Assembly: GCA_002450165.1 (NCBI GenBank)
Contig: DJYQ01000003.1
Span: forward strand, 1-22,983
Direction: 5' to 3'
Length of the DNA: 22,983 bases
Origin: Prevotellaceae bacterium UBA6974
GTDB lineage: Bacteria > Bacteroidota > Bacteroidia > Bacteroidales > Bacteroidaceae
A program made the position numbers and the translations under genes. Positions 1 to 6,816 of this stretch are shown here, piece after piece; position 1 is the first letter of the stretch; every line of letters begins with the position of its first letter. The notes beneath the pieces were generated by a model. It was not told where the DNA came from. It was given only the letters and a program-made list of their open reading frames with translations, and searched no databases.

Positions 1-47
1 TCGACACCCAGTACCTGAATAGAAGGATTCTTGAAAATCTTTTTCAT
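1..47 (-). CDS. Short MKK-type peptide, 5' part only (second cassette copy)
   Basis: Only the first 15 codons lie in the window; the gene continues past its left edge. They encode MKKIFKNPSIQVLGV, identical to the start of the complete 70-residue peptide gene at 3377-3589, and the DNA matches that copy at a constant offset of 3542 bases. It lies downstream of the 994-residue secreted protein gene on the same strand, separated by 89 bases with a C/G-rich hairpin, exactly as in the other cassette. The start is set by this homology. Function is unknown; there is no hydrophobic signal segment in the visible part. Confidence 0.6.
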   Translation of the reverse strand, partial: MKKIFKNPSIQVLGV

Positions 48-93
48 CGTTTTATCTCGTTTTTATTTTATATGGCTTTTATCCCATTCCTCT

Positions 94-132
94 CCCCTTC
101 CCCTGATGGGGAAAGGGGTCGGGGGAAAGGGG
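94..132. other. C/G-run hairpin with four G-runs between cassette genes
   Basis: CCCC-TT-CCCC at 94-103 can pair with GGGG-AAA-GGGG at 108-118 around a four-base loop. Two further G runs follow at 121-125 and 129-132, so the plus strand carries four runs of at least four G separated by two or three bases, a textbook G-quadruplex pattern. For the minus-strand cassette this is the template strand. No U-tract follows the stem on the minus strand, so it is not a normal intrinsic terminator. The matching site at 3636-3659 keeps the hairpin but has lost the regular G runs. Confidence 0.55.
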
Positions 133-136
133 TTTT

Positions 137-3121
137 TTACTTTACCTCAGTACCATTCATGTAGTAAGCCTTACCAGCCTTGACAACTACAATCTGACCG
201 TTAACCATGTACTTGCCGTCAGCCTTGGTCTTAGCCTCGGTAGCAATGCTGTTGATGCCTGTAGCATCGTCAGGAGCAAAGCCGAAGAATGTACGAGACT
301 GATTAGGAGCAGGAACATCATCCTTGCTCAGGTAGCAACGGTTGCGAGCCAGAGTGAAGCCCTCACCCTCTACCTTGTACCAGCCAACAACATCGTTCTG
401 CTTCTGCAGCAGATAGTCACCAACCTCCATTGCCATTGTTGTACCGGTAGTGTTACCAGTGTAGCATGAAGGAACAACCTCGTTTGGCTGAGTTGCAGAT
501 GGTTCCAAATCGCTTTCAAATGGCTCACCCTCAACAAGCTCAACAACAACGCCAGTGTTAGCAGGAATATAGCCATTGGTCAACTCGTTCATACGAATCC
601 AACCATTCTGCATCTCGCCAGTGTAAGCCTTCACGCCAGCAGGCATGTCAACAGCAAACGGAGCATAGAATGTACCCCAGCCAGCATCAGTGATGCGCAT
701 GTTAGCCATGTTAGCTTCGGCACTCTCCAGAATCCAGGAAGTGTAGCGTGTATCTGTAGATGGGCTTGACGGATCTACGTTAGCACCACGATCTACACTG
801 CCGTCAGCATCAAACAGACAAACGTTGTCGCACATAACGGCATATTTGCCAAATACGCCCTCTGCAAATGATATTGTCTGTGCATTATTCTTGTCAGCCC
901 AAGTCCAAGAGCCTGCAACGTGATAATACTTGCCTGTAGAAACATTGCGCAAGGTTGTACCGTCGAAGTAAACAATAGCTTCCTCGGCATCCTCTGTACG
1001 AGAGTACTTGCCATTTGTGGCAAGGCTGTTACCAATATATTGTTTGTGAACAGTACCCTTGATACGCAGATAATCACCGGCAACTGGCAAGTTGATAGAC
1101 AGCTTGTTAACTTCTGTGTTCAGAGTAGCAATAGCAGCGTTAATTTCATTCATGTCAGTACTTGTCAAGGCCTGCTGGGCAGCGGCAATTGCATTTGCCA
1201 GTTCAACCTCAGTAAGACCACTGTACTGACCGAACTCTGTACCAATGTTACCTACGTAGGTCTGTGCATTTGCAATAGCGTTCTGCAGAGGAATTATTGT
1301 ATAGCTAACAAACTCTACCGGATAGATGCTCCAGTCGTTGTTGCCACCAGTTGAGGTGATTTCACCAGATCCCCAGAATGAAACATTATAGCTAGGACCA
1401 TTATTGTCTACTCTATCAGCCTTTGTAGTACCATTGGTTGTCTTGTTCCAACCGATATGAGTGTCCTCGCCATTGATGTTGTAAACAAAGTACATACCAG
1501 CACCCTTTGCAGAACCTGTCTTTAACGTTGTCTGAATGAAACGACCAGTTGAGAACTGTATGTTGTAAACACCCTCGTATTCGGTAGGAATGAAACGAAC
1601 AAGATATCTTTCGTTGTTGTCTGCAACAGCCTGTCCGTTTATATTCTTACCTGCAGAAGAGCGGTAGAGAGCAGAAACGTTATCGTACATTGGAGATTCA
1701 CCATCACGAGTCTGTGTCATGATATACCAGTGGTCATTGTCGCCGGCAGATGTAGTGGTAGTGAATGTCTTCGCCTTCACGCCAATGCTCAGGTATGGCT
1801 TGTCCTCTGGGAGAGCAGGTACATATTCGTTATAATATTTAACGTTAATAGTCTGACCCTCGATAGCAATGTCTGGAGTATAACCTGTAACGGCAACTGC
1901 CTCAAGGTCATCTGTAGACAAAGTTACAGGAGCCTCAAATACCTGTCCGTTCATGTAAGTGTTTTCCTTATATATAACACCACCTTCAGCACCGTCAATA
2001 GAAACCGTGAACTCTACAGGGATTGCAGCAGAATATGCATTATATGCATTCTGTAGGTCATCAATGTCTTGCTGGCGAATATAAGTTATTTCCTTGTCCA
2101 GTTCTGCCTTCAATGCAGCAGCCTCTGTTGGAGCAGCAGTGCGGAAAAGATCAACTTGGTTGAACTGAAGTTCAGCAATGTGCCAACAACCGGGGTGCTG
2201 ACCTGTATTGGAAGTTGACTGTTCAAGGATGCGGATTGCCTCGTAAGTCTGATCCAGTGTAAAAATATCCTTCAATGTTTCGCCTGGTTGGCTGTAGGGG
2301 AAATTAACGGTACCAAGGTCGATAACGATATTTCCATTGACACCTTGAATCTTTGCAGATGTCAGTTGGTCGGAGGTATTGTTACGACGGGTGTATGTCA
2401 TCTGAATGTCACCGGCAGGTATATTTGAAATCTGCAGGTAGTGTGTTCCATGAGCTGTTGCGGCCTGTTCTCCAGACCATGCAGAATGCCAAAATGTAGA
2501 GGGGTCTTTGTCAATTGCTCCTGCAAGACTGCCTTCAGTGGATTCTGTGTATGGAGAAGAGAGTTGGTCAACCGAGGTTATAAGATTGGTGGGATCGATA
2601 CTCTTCACAGAGTTGTAGGCTGCCAATGCCTGCTGACGAAGCTCGTTGTAAGTAGGAAGAAGTTTGTAGTGTGTTACTTCCTCATCACTAACAGGAATTA
2701 CTTCCCAGCTTGTACCCTCAGCATCACCAGATACATGTTTCCAATAACCAACTGTTGTGTGGCTACCCTGATCATCCCAACATGTCACTTGAGTGATGTC
2801 TTCGTTTTCAGATACTGCATAATAGCCAGTGTTCAAAGTACTTGCAACGATATAGACGGTTTTTCCTGTTGCAGTAAATGATGTGGTACTGGCATAGAAA
2901 TTGGACGTTGCCTGGTTGCCAAGCTTGCCGTCGCTTGTTACGGTCCAGATGGCAGCAAGTTGCTTGCTTGAGCTCTGACCAATCCGAGTGGCATCGCCTT
3001 TCCATACGGCATACTTACCAGAACGCTTGTTCTTGATGAAGTAGTTACCTGGAGTAACATCTGCCCATGCACTGCTGAAGATTCCTATCAGCATTGCGAA
3101 AAGAAGAGTAAATTTCTTCAT
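137..3121 (-). CDS. Large secreted multidomain protein (F5/8C-like, FIVAR-like, shared C-terminal module)
   Basis: The 994-residue product begins with a Sec signal peptide (basic MKK, hydrophobic core, likely cut after AWA at about residue 20). Residues 21-145 look like a beta-rich module (NYFIKNKRSGKYAVW). Residues 181-322 resemble an F5/8 type C (discoidin) carbohydrate-binding domain, with DKDPSTFWHS and a late HIAELQF strand. Residues 611-678 form a helical FIVAR-like segment, and residues 808-994 are a C-terminal module starting ITDAGWGTFYAPFAV. The last 56 residues are identical to those of the neighbouring 841-residue protein. No catalytic domain is visible. It is probably a surface or secreted adhesin or glycan-binding protein; that role, and the idea that the C-terminus directs sorting, are inference. 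Its own promoter box lies upstream and a short peptide gene follows. Confidence 0.75.
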   Translation of the reverse strand: MKKFTLLFAMLIGIFSSAWADVTPGNYFIKNKRSGKYAVWKGDATRIGQSSSKQLAAIWTVTSDGKLGNQATSNFYASTTSFTATGKTVYIVASTLNTGYYAVSENEDITQVTCWDDQGSHTTVGYWKHVSGDAEGTSWEVIPVSDEEVTHYKLLPTYNELRQQALAAYNSVKSIDPTNLITSVDQLSSPYTESTEGSLAGAIDKDPSTFWHSAWSGEQAATAHGTHYLQISNIPAGDIQMTYTRRNNTSDQLTSAKIQGVNGNIVIDLGTVNFPYSQPGETLKDIFTLDQTYEAIRILEQSTSNTGQHPGCWHIAELQFNQVDLFRTAAPTEAAALKAELDKEITYIRQQDIDDLQNAYNAYSAAIPVEFTVSIDGAEGGVIYKENTYMNGQVFEAPVTLSTDDLEAVAVTGYTPDIAIEGQTINVKYYNEYVPALPEDKPYLSIGVKAKTFTTTTSAGDNDHWYIMTQTRDGESPMYDNVSALYRSSAGKNINGQAVADNNERYLVRFIPTEYEGVYNIQFSTGRFIQTTLKTGSAKGAGMYFVYNINGEDTHIGWNKTTNGTTKADRVDNNGPSYNVSFWGSGEITSTGGNNDWSIYPVEFVSYTIIPLQNAIANAQTYVGNIGTEFGQYSGLTEVELANAIAAAQQALTSTDMNEINAAIATLNTEVNKLSINLPVAGDYLRIKGTVHKQYIGNSLATNGKYSRTEDAEEAIVYFDGTTLRNVSTGKYYHVAGSWTWADKNNAQTISFAEGVFGKYAVMCDNVCLFDADGSVDRGANVDPSSPSTDTRYTSWILESAEANMANMRITDAGWGTFYAPFAVDMPAGVKAYTGEMQNGWIRMNELTNGYIPANTGVVVELVEGEPFESDLEPSATQPNEVVPSCYTGNTTGTTMAMEVGDYLLQKQNDVVGWYKVEGEGFTLARNRCYLSKDDVPAPNQSRTFFGFAPDDATGINSIATEAKTKADGKYMVNGQIVVVKAGKAYYMNGTEVK

Positions 3122-3192
3122 TTTGTTAAGTTTTTGGTTTGTTAATTAGTTAGTAAAAGTTGTTTTATATTTATTTGTTGATTATACAATAA
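3088..3192. repeat. Direct repeat R2, copy 1 (promoter-proximal region and signal peptide)
   Basis: It covers the first codons of the 994-residue gene and its 5' untranslated region. It matches 6171-6263 almost base for base, except for about 12 extra bases just upstream of the start codon in this copy. With R1 it brackets the variable part of the large gene. Confidence 0.8.
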
Positions 3193-3206
3193 TCTACAAC
3201 TGCGAG

Positions 3207-3214
3207 CAAAATTA
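3207..3214 (-). promoter_or_regulatory. Putative -7 box (TAATTTTG) for the 994-residue gene
   Basis: On the minus strand this reads TAATTTTG, a full match to the Bacteroidetes TAnnTTTG element, about 86 bases upstream of the start codon. No TTTG stands at the expected -33 position. The equivalent place before the 841-residue gene also holds a TAnnTTTG box, which supports it. It lies downstream of the terminator of the preceding cassette, so this gene is probably transcribed separately. Confidence 0.5.
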
Positions 3215-3311
3215 AGTATTTTTTTTTGTTATATGTATGCTCGTTCGATATTTTTTTGTTCAGAAACGTTTTTTATTGATTATTGGGCTTGGTACTATTG
3301 CAACTGTAAGG

Positions 3312-3350
3312 TAAAAAAACAGGGGACGGAGCAAAAAATGCTTCGTCCCC
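3312..3350 (-). terminator. Rho-independent terminator after the short peptide gene
   Basis: Bases 3322-3350 form a 12-pair stem with one G-T pair (GGGGACG...CGTCCCC with an AGCA/TGCT extension) and an A-rich loop. Read on the minus strand, the stem is followed by seven T residues at 3319-3313. It starts 26 bases after the stop codon of the 70-residue gene and clearly ends that transcription unit before the next promoter. Confidence 0.9.
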
Positions 3351-3376
3351 TAATCTTACTTAGTTTTTGCAGTCTC

Positions 3377-3589
3377 TTACTTCAGCTCGTATGCGCTGAT
3401 GTCTGTGCCCATTGGACGAGCCAGACCATCGGTACCTGTAGTCGGGTCCTGCTTATTCTCTGTAGCAGTGCCGCTACCACCCTGAGCAGAAGTCTCGGTA
3501 ACAATGTTACCACCGCTGCCAGCTAAGATATGACTCTCTGTCTCGACACCCAGTACCTGAATAGAAGGATTCTTGAAAATCTTTTTCAT
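3377..3589 (-). CDS. Short MKK...P...LAGS peptide of unknown function
   Basis: The 70-residue product starts MKKIFKNPSIQVLGV, has ILAGSGG at residues 21-27, and then a Gly/Ser/Thr-rich, Cys-free tail ending in SAYELK. It has no signal peptide or membrane segment. The opening matches a pattern I recall from many short Bacteroidales proteins (MKK, an aromatic residue, P, V, an acidic stretch, then an L-A-G-S or similar motif) that have no assigned function. The motif resembles a double-glycine leader end, which would make residues 28-70 a released peptide, but no processing enzyme is visible nearby. It lies 89 bases after the 841-residue gene and ends at a terminator, and the start of a second copy is at 1-47. 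That conservation supports it being a real gene. Confidence 0.65.
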   Translation of the reverse strand: MKKIFKNPSIQVLGVETESHILAGSGGNIVTETSAQGGSGTATENKQDPTTGTDGLARPMGTDISAYELK

Positions 3590-3852
3590 CGTTTTATCTC
3601 GTTTTTATTTAATACGGCTTTTATCCCATTCCTCTCCCCTTCCCCTAATGGGGAAAGGGATCGAGGAAAAGGGGCTTTTTACTTTACCTCAGTACCATTC
3701 ATGTAGTAAGCCTTACCAGCCTTGACAACTACAATCTGGCCGTTAACCATGTACTTGCCGTCAGCCTTGGTCTTGGCCTCGGTAGCAATGCTGTTGATAC
3801 CGGTTGCATCGTCAGGAGCAAAGCCGAAGAATGTACGTGACTGATTTGGTTC
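3543..3852. repeat. Long direct repeat R1, copy 2
   Basis: This is the partner of 1-310. It covers the 5' end of the 70-residue peptide gene, the intergenic hairpin and the last codons of the 841-residue gene. Differences from copy 1 are scattered single bases. Beyond about 3832 the two copies diverge at DNA level although the proteins stay similar. Confidence 0.85.
3636..3659. other. C/G-run hairpin between the 841-residue and 70-residue genes
   Basis: CCCC-TT-CCCC pairs with GGGG-AAA-GGG around a TAAT loop in the 89-base gap between the two cassette genes. No T-tract follows on the minus strand. It could act as an mRNA stability or attenuation element that sets the ratio of the two products, or be a dispersed repeat; the sequence does not decide. 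Confidence 0.4.
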
Positions 3853-6204
3853 GGGAACACTGCCCTTGGCCAGGTAGCAACGGTTTGGAGCCAGGGTGAA
3901 GCCCTCGCCGGAAACCTTGTACCAGCCTACCTGCTCGTCCTGCTTCTGCAGCAGGTATGCGCCCTGCTCAACATCCATAATGGCACCTGTGGTGTTGCCT
4001 GTGTAGCAGGTCTGGAGTGCTGCTGGGTTGGACTCTGCTGCCTGCAGGTCTACGTCTACCAACTGCTCGGATGTTACCACTACGCCGGTGTTGGCTGGGA
4101 TTACGCCCTCAACCTCTGTCATCTTGATCCAGTCGCCCTTCATCTCACCGGTGTAGGCCTTGACGCCCTCTGGTATCTCGACTGCGAACGGTGCCCAGAA
4201 CGTGCCCCACTGTGCAGCGGTAATCTTCATGTTGGCGGTCGTAGGTGTCGGAACGTAGTTAGACTCTACTATATTCCACTGATAGCCAACTTCGCGGTTA
4301 GCATAATAGTCGGCGCCGTCAATGTAGCCTTCGAACCTGCTCCATGTACAACGGTCTGTGTTGCCGTTCTTGAACTTCACGAGGTATGTACCTACCGCCG
4401 TTGAGGGGGTGAACTCGATTGCGACGCCTTCGGCATCGGCATCTCCCAGATTGAGGAAGCCACCGTTGTTAACGACATAGCAGTTAGCAGTAACGCTAAG
4501 CAGCTTGCCGTCTACATACTGGAATACATTGTTGTAGCCCTCTGGCTCGGCGGAAAGGACAAGGCGGTTGCCCTTACCCTGAACACTTACCGTGGCGCCT
4601 ATCATGTACTGCTTATTACCATGGGTGCTCTCCCCGACAACGCCCTGCAGTGTATAGTAGTGGCCGTCGACGGGCATGTTGAGTGTCAGCTTGGCCAGTG
4701 CTTCATTCAATGCTGCCGTTGCTGCGTCAATCTCGGTCTGATCTGTGCTCTCGAGGAAGCTCTGAGCAACAAGGATGCCTGCTGAAAGTTCGCCGGGGGT
4801 AAGGCCTTGGTACTGACCAAGTTCCGTGCCGATGTGGCCTACGTAGCTCTGTGCCTTGGCAATGGCATTGTTCAGTTCAGTACGGTCATATTCAATCTCA
4901 ACAGCCTCGGTAATAATAACCTGTGCCCCTACGTCGCCAATGTTCCTAGTGTCGTTCCAGTTTGTCAGGTAAGTTGTGGTCGGACCACCGTTGTTGCTTA
5001 TGTATGCGTTATTTGTAGTGCCATGGATAGGGAAATAGTTATATCCGCCTTGGATGTTCAGGTCAAAGTATGAACCATTCTTCTTCTCTGTGTCAAGAGT
5101 TGCTTTCGTCTTGTTGTCAGGGTTGGCAGTCGTACCATAGGATACGTAGGCATTCGCTGCCCTGTTCTTTATAGCATAACCGTGGTACCAGTCACCCTCG
5201 AAACTCCACATATAGTAATATTGGGTATGTACCGTACGAGCAACGTTTCGTGTCTGGATCTCGTTCGTAACGTCTTCTGTCGCATATATCTGAAGGTTGG
5301 GATTACGATTCAGAGCCAGATTGTAATACGTGCCATCTGTCTTGAATGGAAGCCTGGTCTCCTGCGTGTAATACTTGAAGGTGGCAGGCTCGCTTCCGCA
5401 TATCTCTGGTGCCGTGGTGCTCACGAGGTCTACGTATGACGGTAGGGATAACGCACCTGTGGGGGCAGAACCTACAAAATCTTCGTGTTTGATACTTGCT
5501 ATCTCTTTTTCGCCCAAATAGTATGTGTAGGTGTTTTCAACGGTGGGAATTTCTTCATTATATTTTATTGCCATCCATTGAACACCCGAGTAGGTAGGGG
5601 TAGAAAACCTGACTGATGCAACACTTGCTGACAATTTACCCTTGATTTTTACAAGAGTATAGTCCTGAGTTGCACATGGAATTGCAGAGACAGAGCTAAC
5701 TGTCGTAAAACCATTGCCGTTTGCTAAGGCATATTGGTATTCTGCCGTGCTAAATCCGGAGACAGACAAAGATGGCGTTGATGTGGTAGCTCGTGTATAC
5801 AGCGCTACATAGAAGGTGACAATCTTTGATGCGTCATAGCCAGCCGTATTGCTTAGGTTTGCAGTACAGGTTACAATCCTGTCTGCCTGACCGTTGTGGT
5901 TTGCCTTAGTCTTTGGGAAATAGGCAGAGGCCTGCAGGTCTTTGTCCAAAATAGAGTTGAGTTCTGAAACTGCATCGGTGTTGTTCCATTCTGTATTACA
6001 TACATCCTCTGCAAACAGGTTGCCTGCACTCAAGGCAAAAGACATGACGGTTCCGTTTCCCAATGTCGTTGAACGCGCGGTGTTGACCAGATTTGCCGAG
6101 CCGTCTATGGCGTTGACGACACTGACGAAGTCGGTTTGTACATCAGCCCACACACTGCCGACCATACCTGTCAGCATTGCGAAAAGAAGAGTAAATTTCT
6201 TCAT
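3679..6204 (-). CDS. Large secreted protein, paralogue of the 994-residue protein
   Basis: The 841-residue product has the same signal peptide pattern as its paralogue (MKKFTLLFAML, likely cut after VWA at about residue 20). Residues 21-435 share no obvious similarity with the paralogue and look beta-rich. Residues 441-510 form the FIVAR-like helical segment, and residues 659-841 are the shared module starting ITAAQWGTFWAPFAV. The last 56 residues are identical to the paralogue. No catalytic motif was recognised in the N-terminal half. The start is fixed by the signal peptide and by the repeat shared with the other gene. It is the first gene of a two-gene unit with the 70-residue peptide gene. 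A secreted or surface-anchored binding protein is the likeliest role, by inference. Confidence 0.75.
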   Translation of the reverse strand: MKKFTLLFAMLTGMVGSVWADVQTDFVSVVNAIDGSANLVNTARSTTLGNGTVMSFALSAGNLFAEDVCNTEWNNTDAVSELNSILDKDLQASAYFPKTKANHNGQADRIVTCTANLSNTAGYDASKIVTFYVALYTRATTSTPSLSVSGFSTAEYQYALANGNGFTTVSSVSAIPCATQDYTLVKIKGKLSASVASVRFSTPTYSGVQWMAIKYNEEIPTVENTYTYYLGEKEIASIKHEDFVGSAPTGALSLPSYVDLVSTTAPEICGSEPATFKYYTQETRLPFKTDGTYYNLALNRNPNLQIYATEDVTNEIQTRNVARTVHTQYYYMWSFEGDWYHGYAIKNRAANAYVSYGTTANPDNKTKATLDTEKKNGSYFDLNIQGGYNYFPIHGTTNNAYISNNGGPTTTYLTNWNDTRNIGDVGAQVIITEAVEIEYDRTELNNAIAKAQSYVGHIGTELGQYQGLTPGELSAGILVAQSFLESTDQTEIDAATAALNEALAKLTLNMPVDGHYYTLQGVVGESTHGNKQYMIGATVSVQGKGNRLVLSAEPEGYNNVFQYVDGKLLSVTANCYVVNNGGFLNLGDADAEGVAIEFTPSTAVGTYLVKFKNGNTDRCTWSRFEGYIDGADYYANREVGYQWNIVESNYVPTPTTANMKITAAQWGTFWAPFAVEIPEGVKAYTGEMKGDWIKMTEVEGVIPANTGVVVTSEQLVDVDLQAAESNPAALQTCYTGNTTGAIMDVEQGAYLLQKQDEQVGWYKVSGEGFTLAPNRCYLAKGSVPEPNQSRTFFGFAPDDATGINSIATEAKTKADGKYMVNGQIVVVKAGKAYYMNGTEVK

Positions 6205-6263
6205 TTTGTTTGGTAATTAGTTAGTAAAAGTTGTTTTATATTTATTTGTTGATTATACAATAA
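6171..6263. repeat. Direct repeat R2, copy 2 (promoter-proximal region and signal peptide)
   Basis: This is the partner of 3088-3192. It includes the first 30-odd bases of the 841-residue gene and about 60 bases of leader. Relative to copy 1 it lacks about 12 bases next to the start codon. Confidence 0.8.
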
Positions 6264-6277
6264 ACCACAACCGAGGA

Positions 6278-6285
6278 CAAAGTTA
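6278..6285 (-). promoter_or_regulatory. Putative -7 box (TAACTTTG) for the 841-residue gene
   Basis: On the minus strand this reads TAACTTTG, a full match to TAnnTTTG, 73 bases upstream of the start codon. The -33 element is not at the standard distance. The position agrees with the box before the 994-residue gene, just outside the conserved leader repeat. Confidence 0.5.
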
Positions 6286-6728
6286 AGAATTTTTTTCAAA
6301 AAACGTATGTGCGCGTGTGAGATTTTTTGAGAAGGAAGGGAAATTATTTTTGGCGGCACAGAGGTAAGTGTAGAAAAATGTTGACAACGATTGATGCCTC
6401 CGCTCAACCTTTTAACGCCTAACCGAAATCATGTCGAATTCACATTTTCTCTACTACATCTCTACTACATCTCCATTTCAACTCCAATTCAACTCCAATT
6501 TAATTCCAATTCAACTCTAATTATATAAATTGGAGATGCAATGGAATTAAACATGAACAAAGAAGGGATTAGCTTAGGATTAAAGATGTTTGTTAATGCG
6601 TTCTATAGTGTTTGCAGAATGGGTTGAGTGTAGCTTATCAATGTGTAAAAAGGTGGTTAGTTGATAATAAATATTGACAAATATAAGCGTGCTACGTTCT
6701 TCGTGCGCACATTAATTAATGGATTAAT
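6286..6728. other. Intergenic region between the divergent cassette and ilv operon
   Basis: About 440 bases carry no convincing gene. A 28-codon frame at 6541-6627 on the plus strand has no supporting features. The only structure I see is the 11-bp tandem repeat at 6448-6524, followed by AT-rich sequence leading into the ilvD promoter. Confidence 0.5.
6448..6524. repeat. Seven-unit 11-bp tandem repeat
   Basis: Units at 6448, 6459, 6470, 6481, 6492, 6503 and 6514 run in exact 11-base register. The first two are identical (TCTCTACTACA), the third is intermediate, and the next four are close to ACTCCAATTCA. All are pyrimidine-rich on the plus strand. The last unit is followed by AATTGGAG, complementary to CTCCAATT within the array. 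It lies about 205 bases upstream of the ilvD promoter. Confidence 0.8.
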
Positions 6729-6759
6729 TTTGCCATACGGGAAAAAAAACGTAACTTTG
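6729..6759 (+). promoter_or_regulatory. Promoter of the ilv operon
   Basis: TTTG at 6729-6732 and TAACTTTG at 6752-6759 are separated by exactly 19 bases, a textbook Bacteroidetes sigma-ABfr promoter. Transcription should begin around 6765, giving an ilvD leader of about 50 bases. Confidence 0.85.
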
Positions 6760-6779
6760 TCGCCCGGATAGGTATTAGT

Positions 6780-6795
6780 ATGCCCGCGAGGGCAT
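6780..6795 (+). promoter_or_regulatory. Small hairpin in the ilvD leader
   Basis: ATGCCC and GGGCAT form a six-pair stem closed by a GCGA (GNRA) tetraloop, 21 bases before the ilvD start codon. There is no adjacent T-tract and no regulatory peptide rich in branched-chain codons, so it is not a classic attenuator. It may only stabilise the mRNA 5' end. Confidence 0.4.
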
Positions 6796-6816
6796 TAAAT
6801 TAGGATTTTTATATTA

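Larger units (their letters stand above)
1..310. repeat. Long direct repeat R1, copy 1
   Basis: This segment matches 3543-3852 without indels in the part I checked closely (1-137), at a constant offset of 3542. It covers the start of the short peptide gene, the intergenic hairpin and the 3' end of the large gene. Divergence is low near the stop codon of the large gene and rises above about position 290. The left limit is unknown because the window begins inside the repeat. Confidence 0.85.

Noticed and set aside
94..118. Rho-independent terminator after the 994-residue gene
   Set aside because: The stem is good but no T-tract follows on the minus strand. The T-run at 133-138 is on the wrong side for this gene, and there is no plus-strand gene to end here.
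1..3852. Insertion sequence or composite transposon explaining the long repeats
   Set aside because: No transposase, terminal inverted repeats or target-site duplication is visible; the repeats coincide with gene ends and look like tandem gene duplication.
6201..6407. 68-codon frame on the minus strand starting with TTG, upstream of the 841-residue gene
   Set aside because: It runs through the predicted promoter and leader of that gene, starts with a poor codon and has no conserved features.
6448..6524. CRISPR array
   Set aside because: The repeat unit is 11 bases, contiguous and degenerate, with no spacers and no cas genes.
6541..6627. 28-codon frame on the plus strand between the tandem repeat and the ilv promoter
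   Set aside because: It is upstream of the best promoter, has no branched-chain codon run that would mark a leader peptide, and is short enough to occur by chance.
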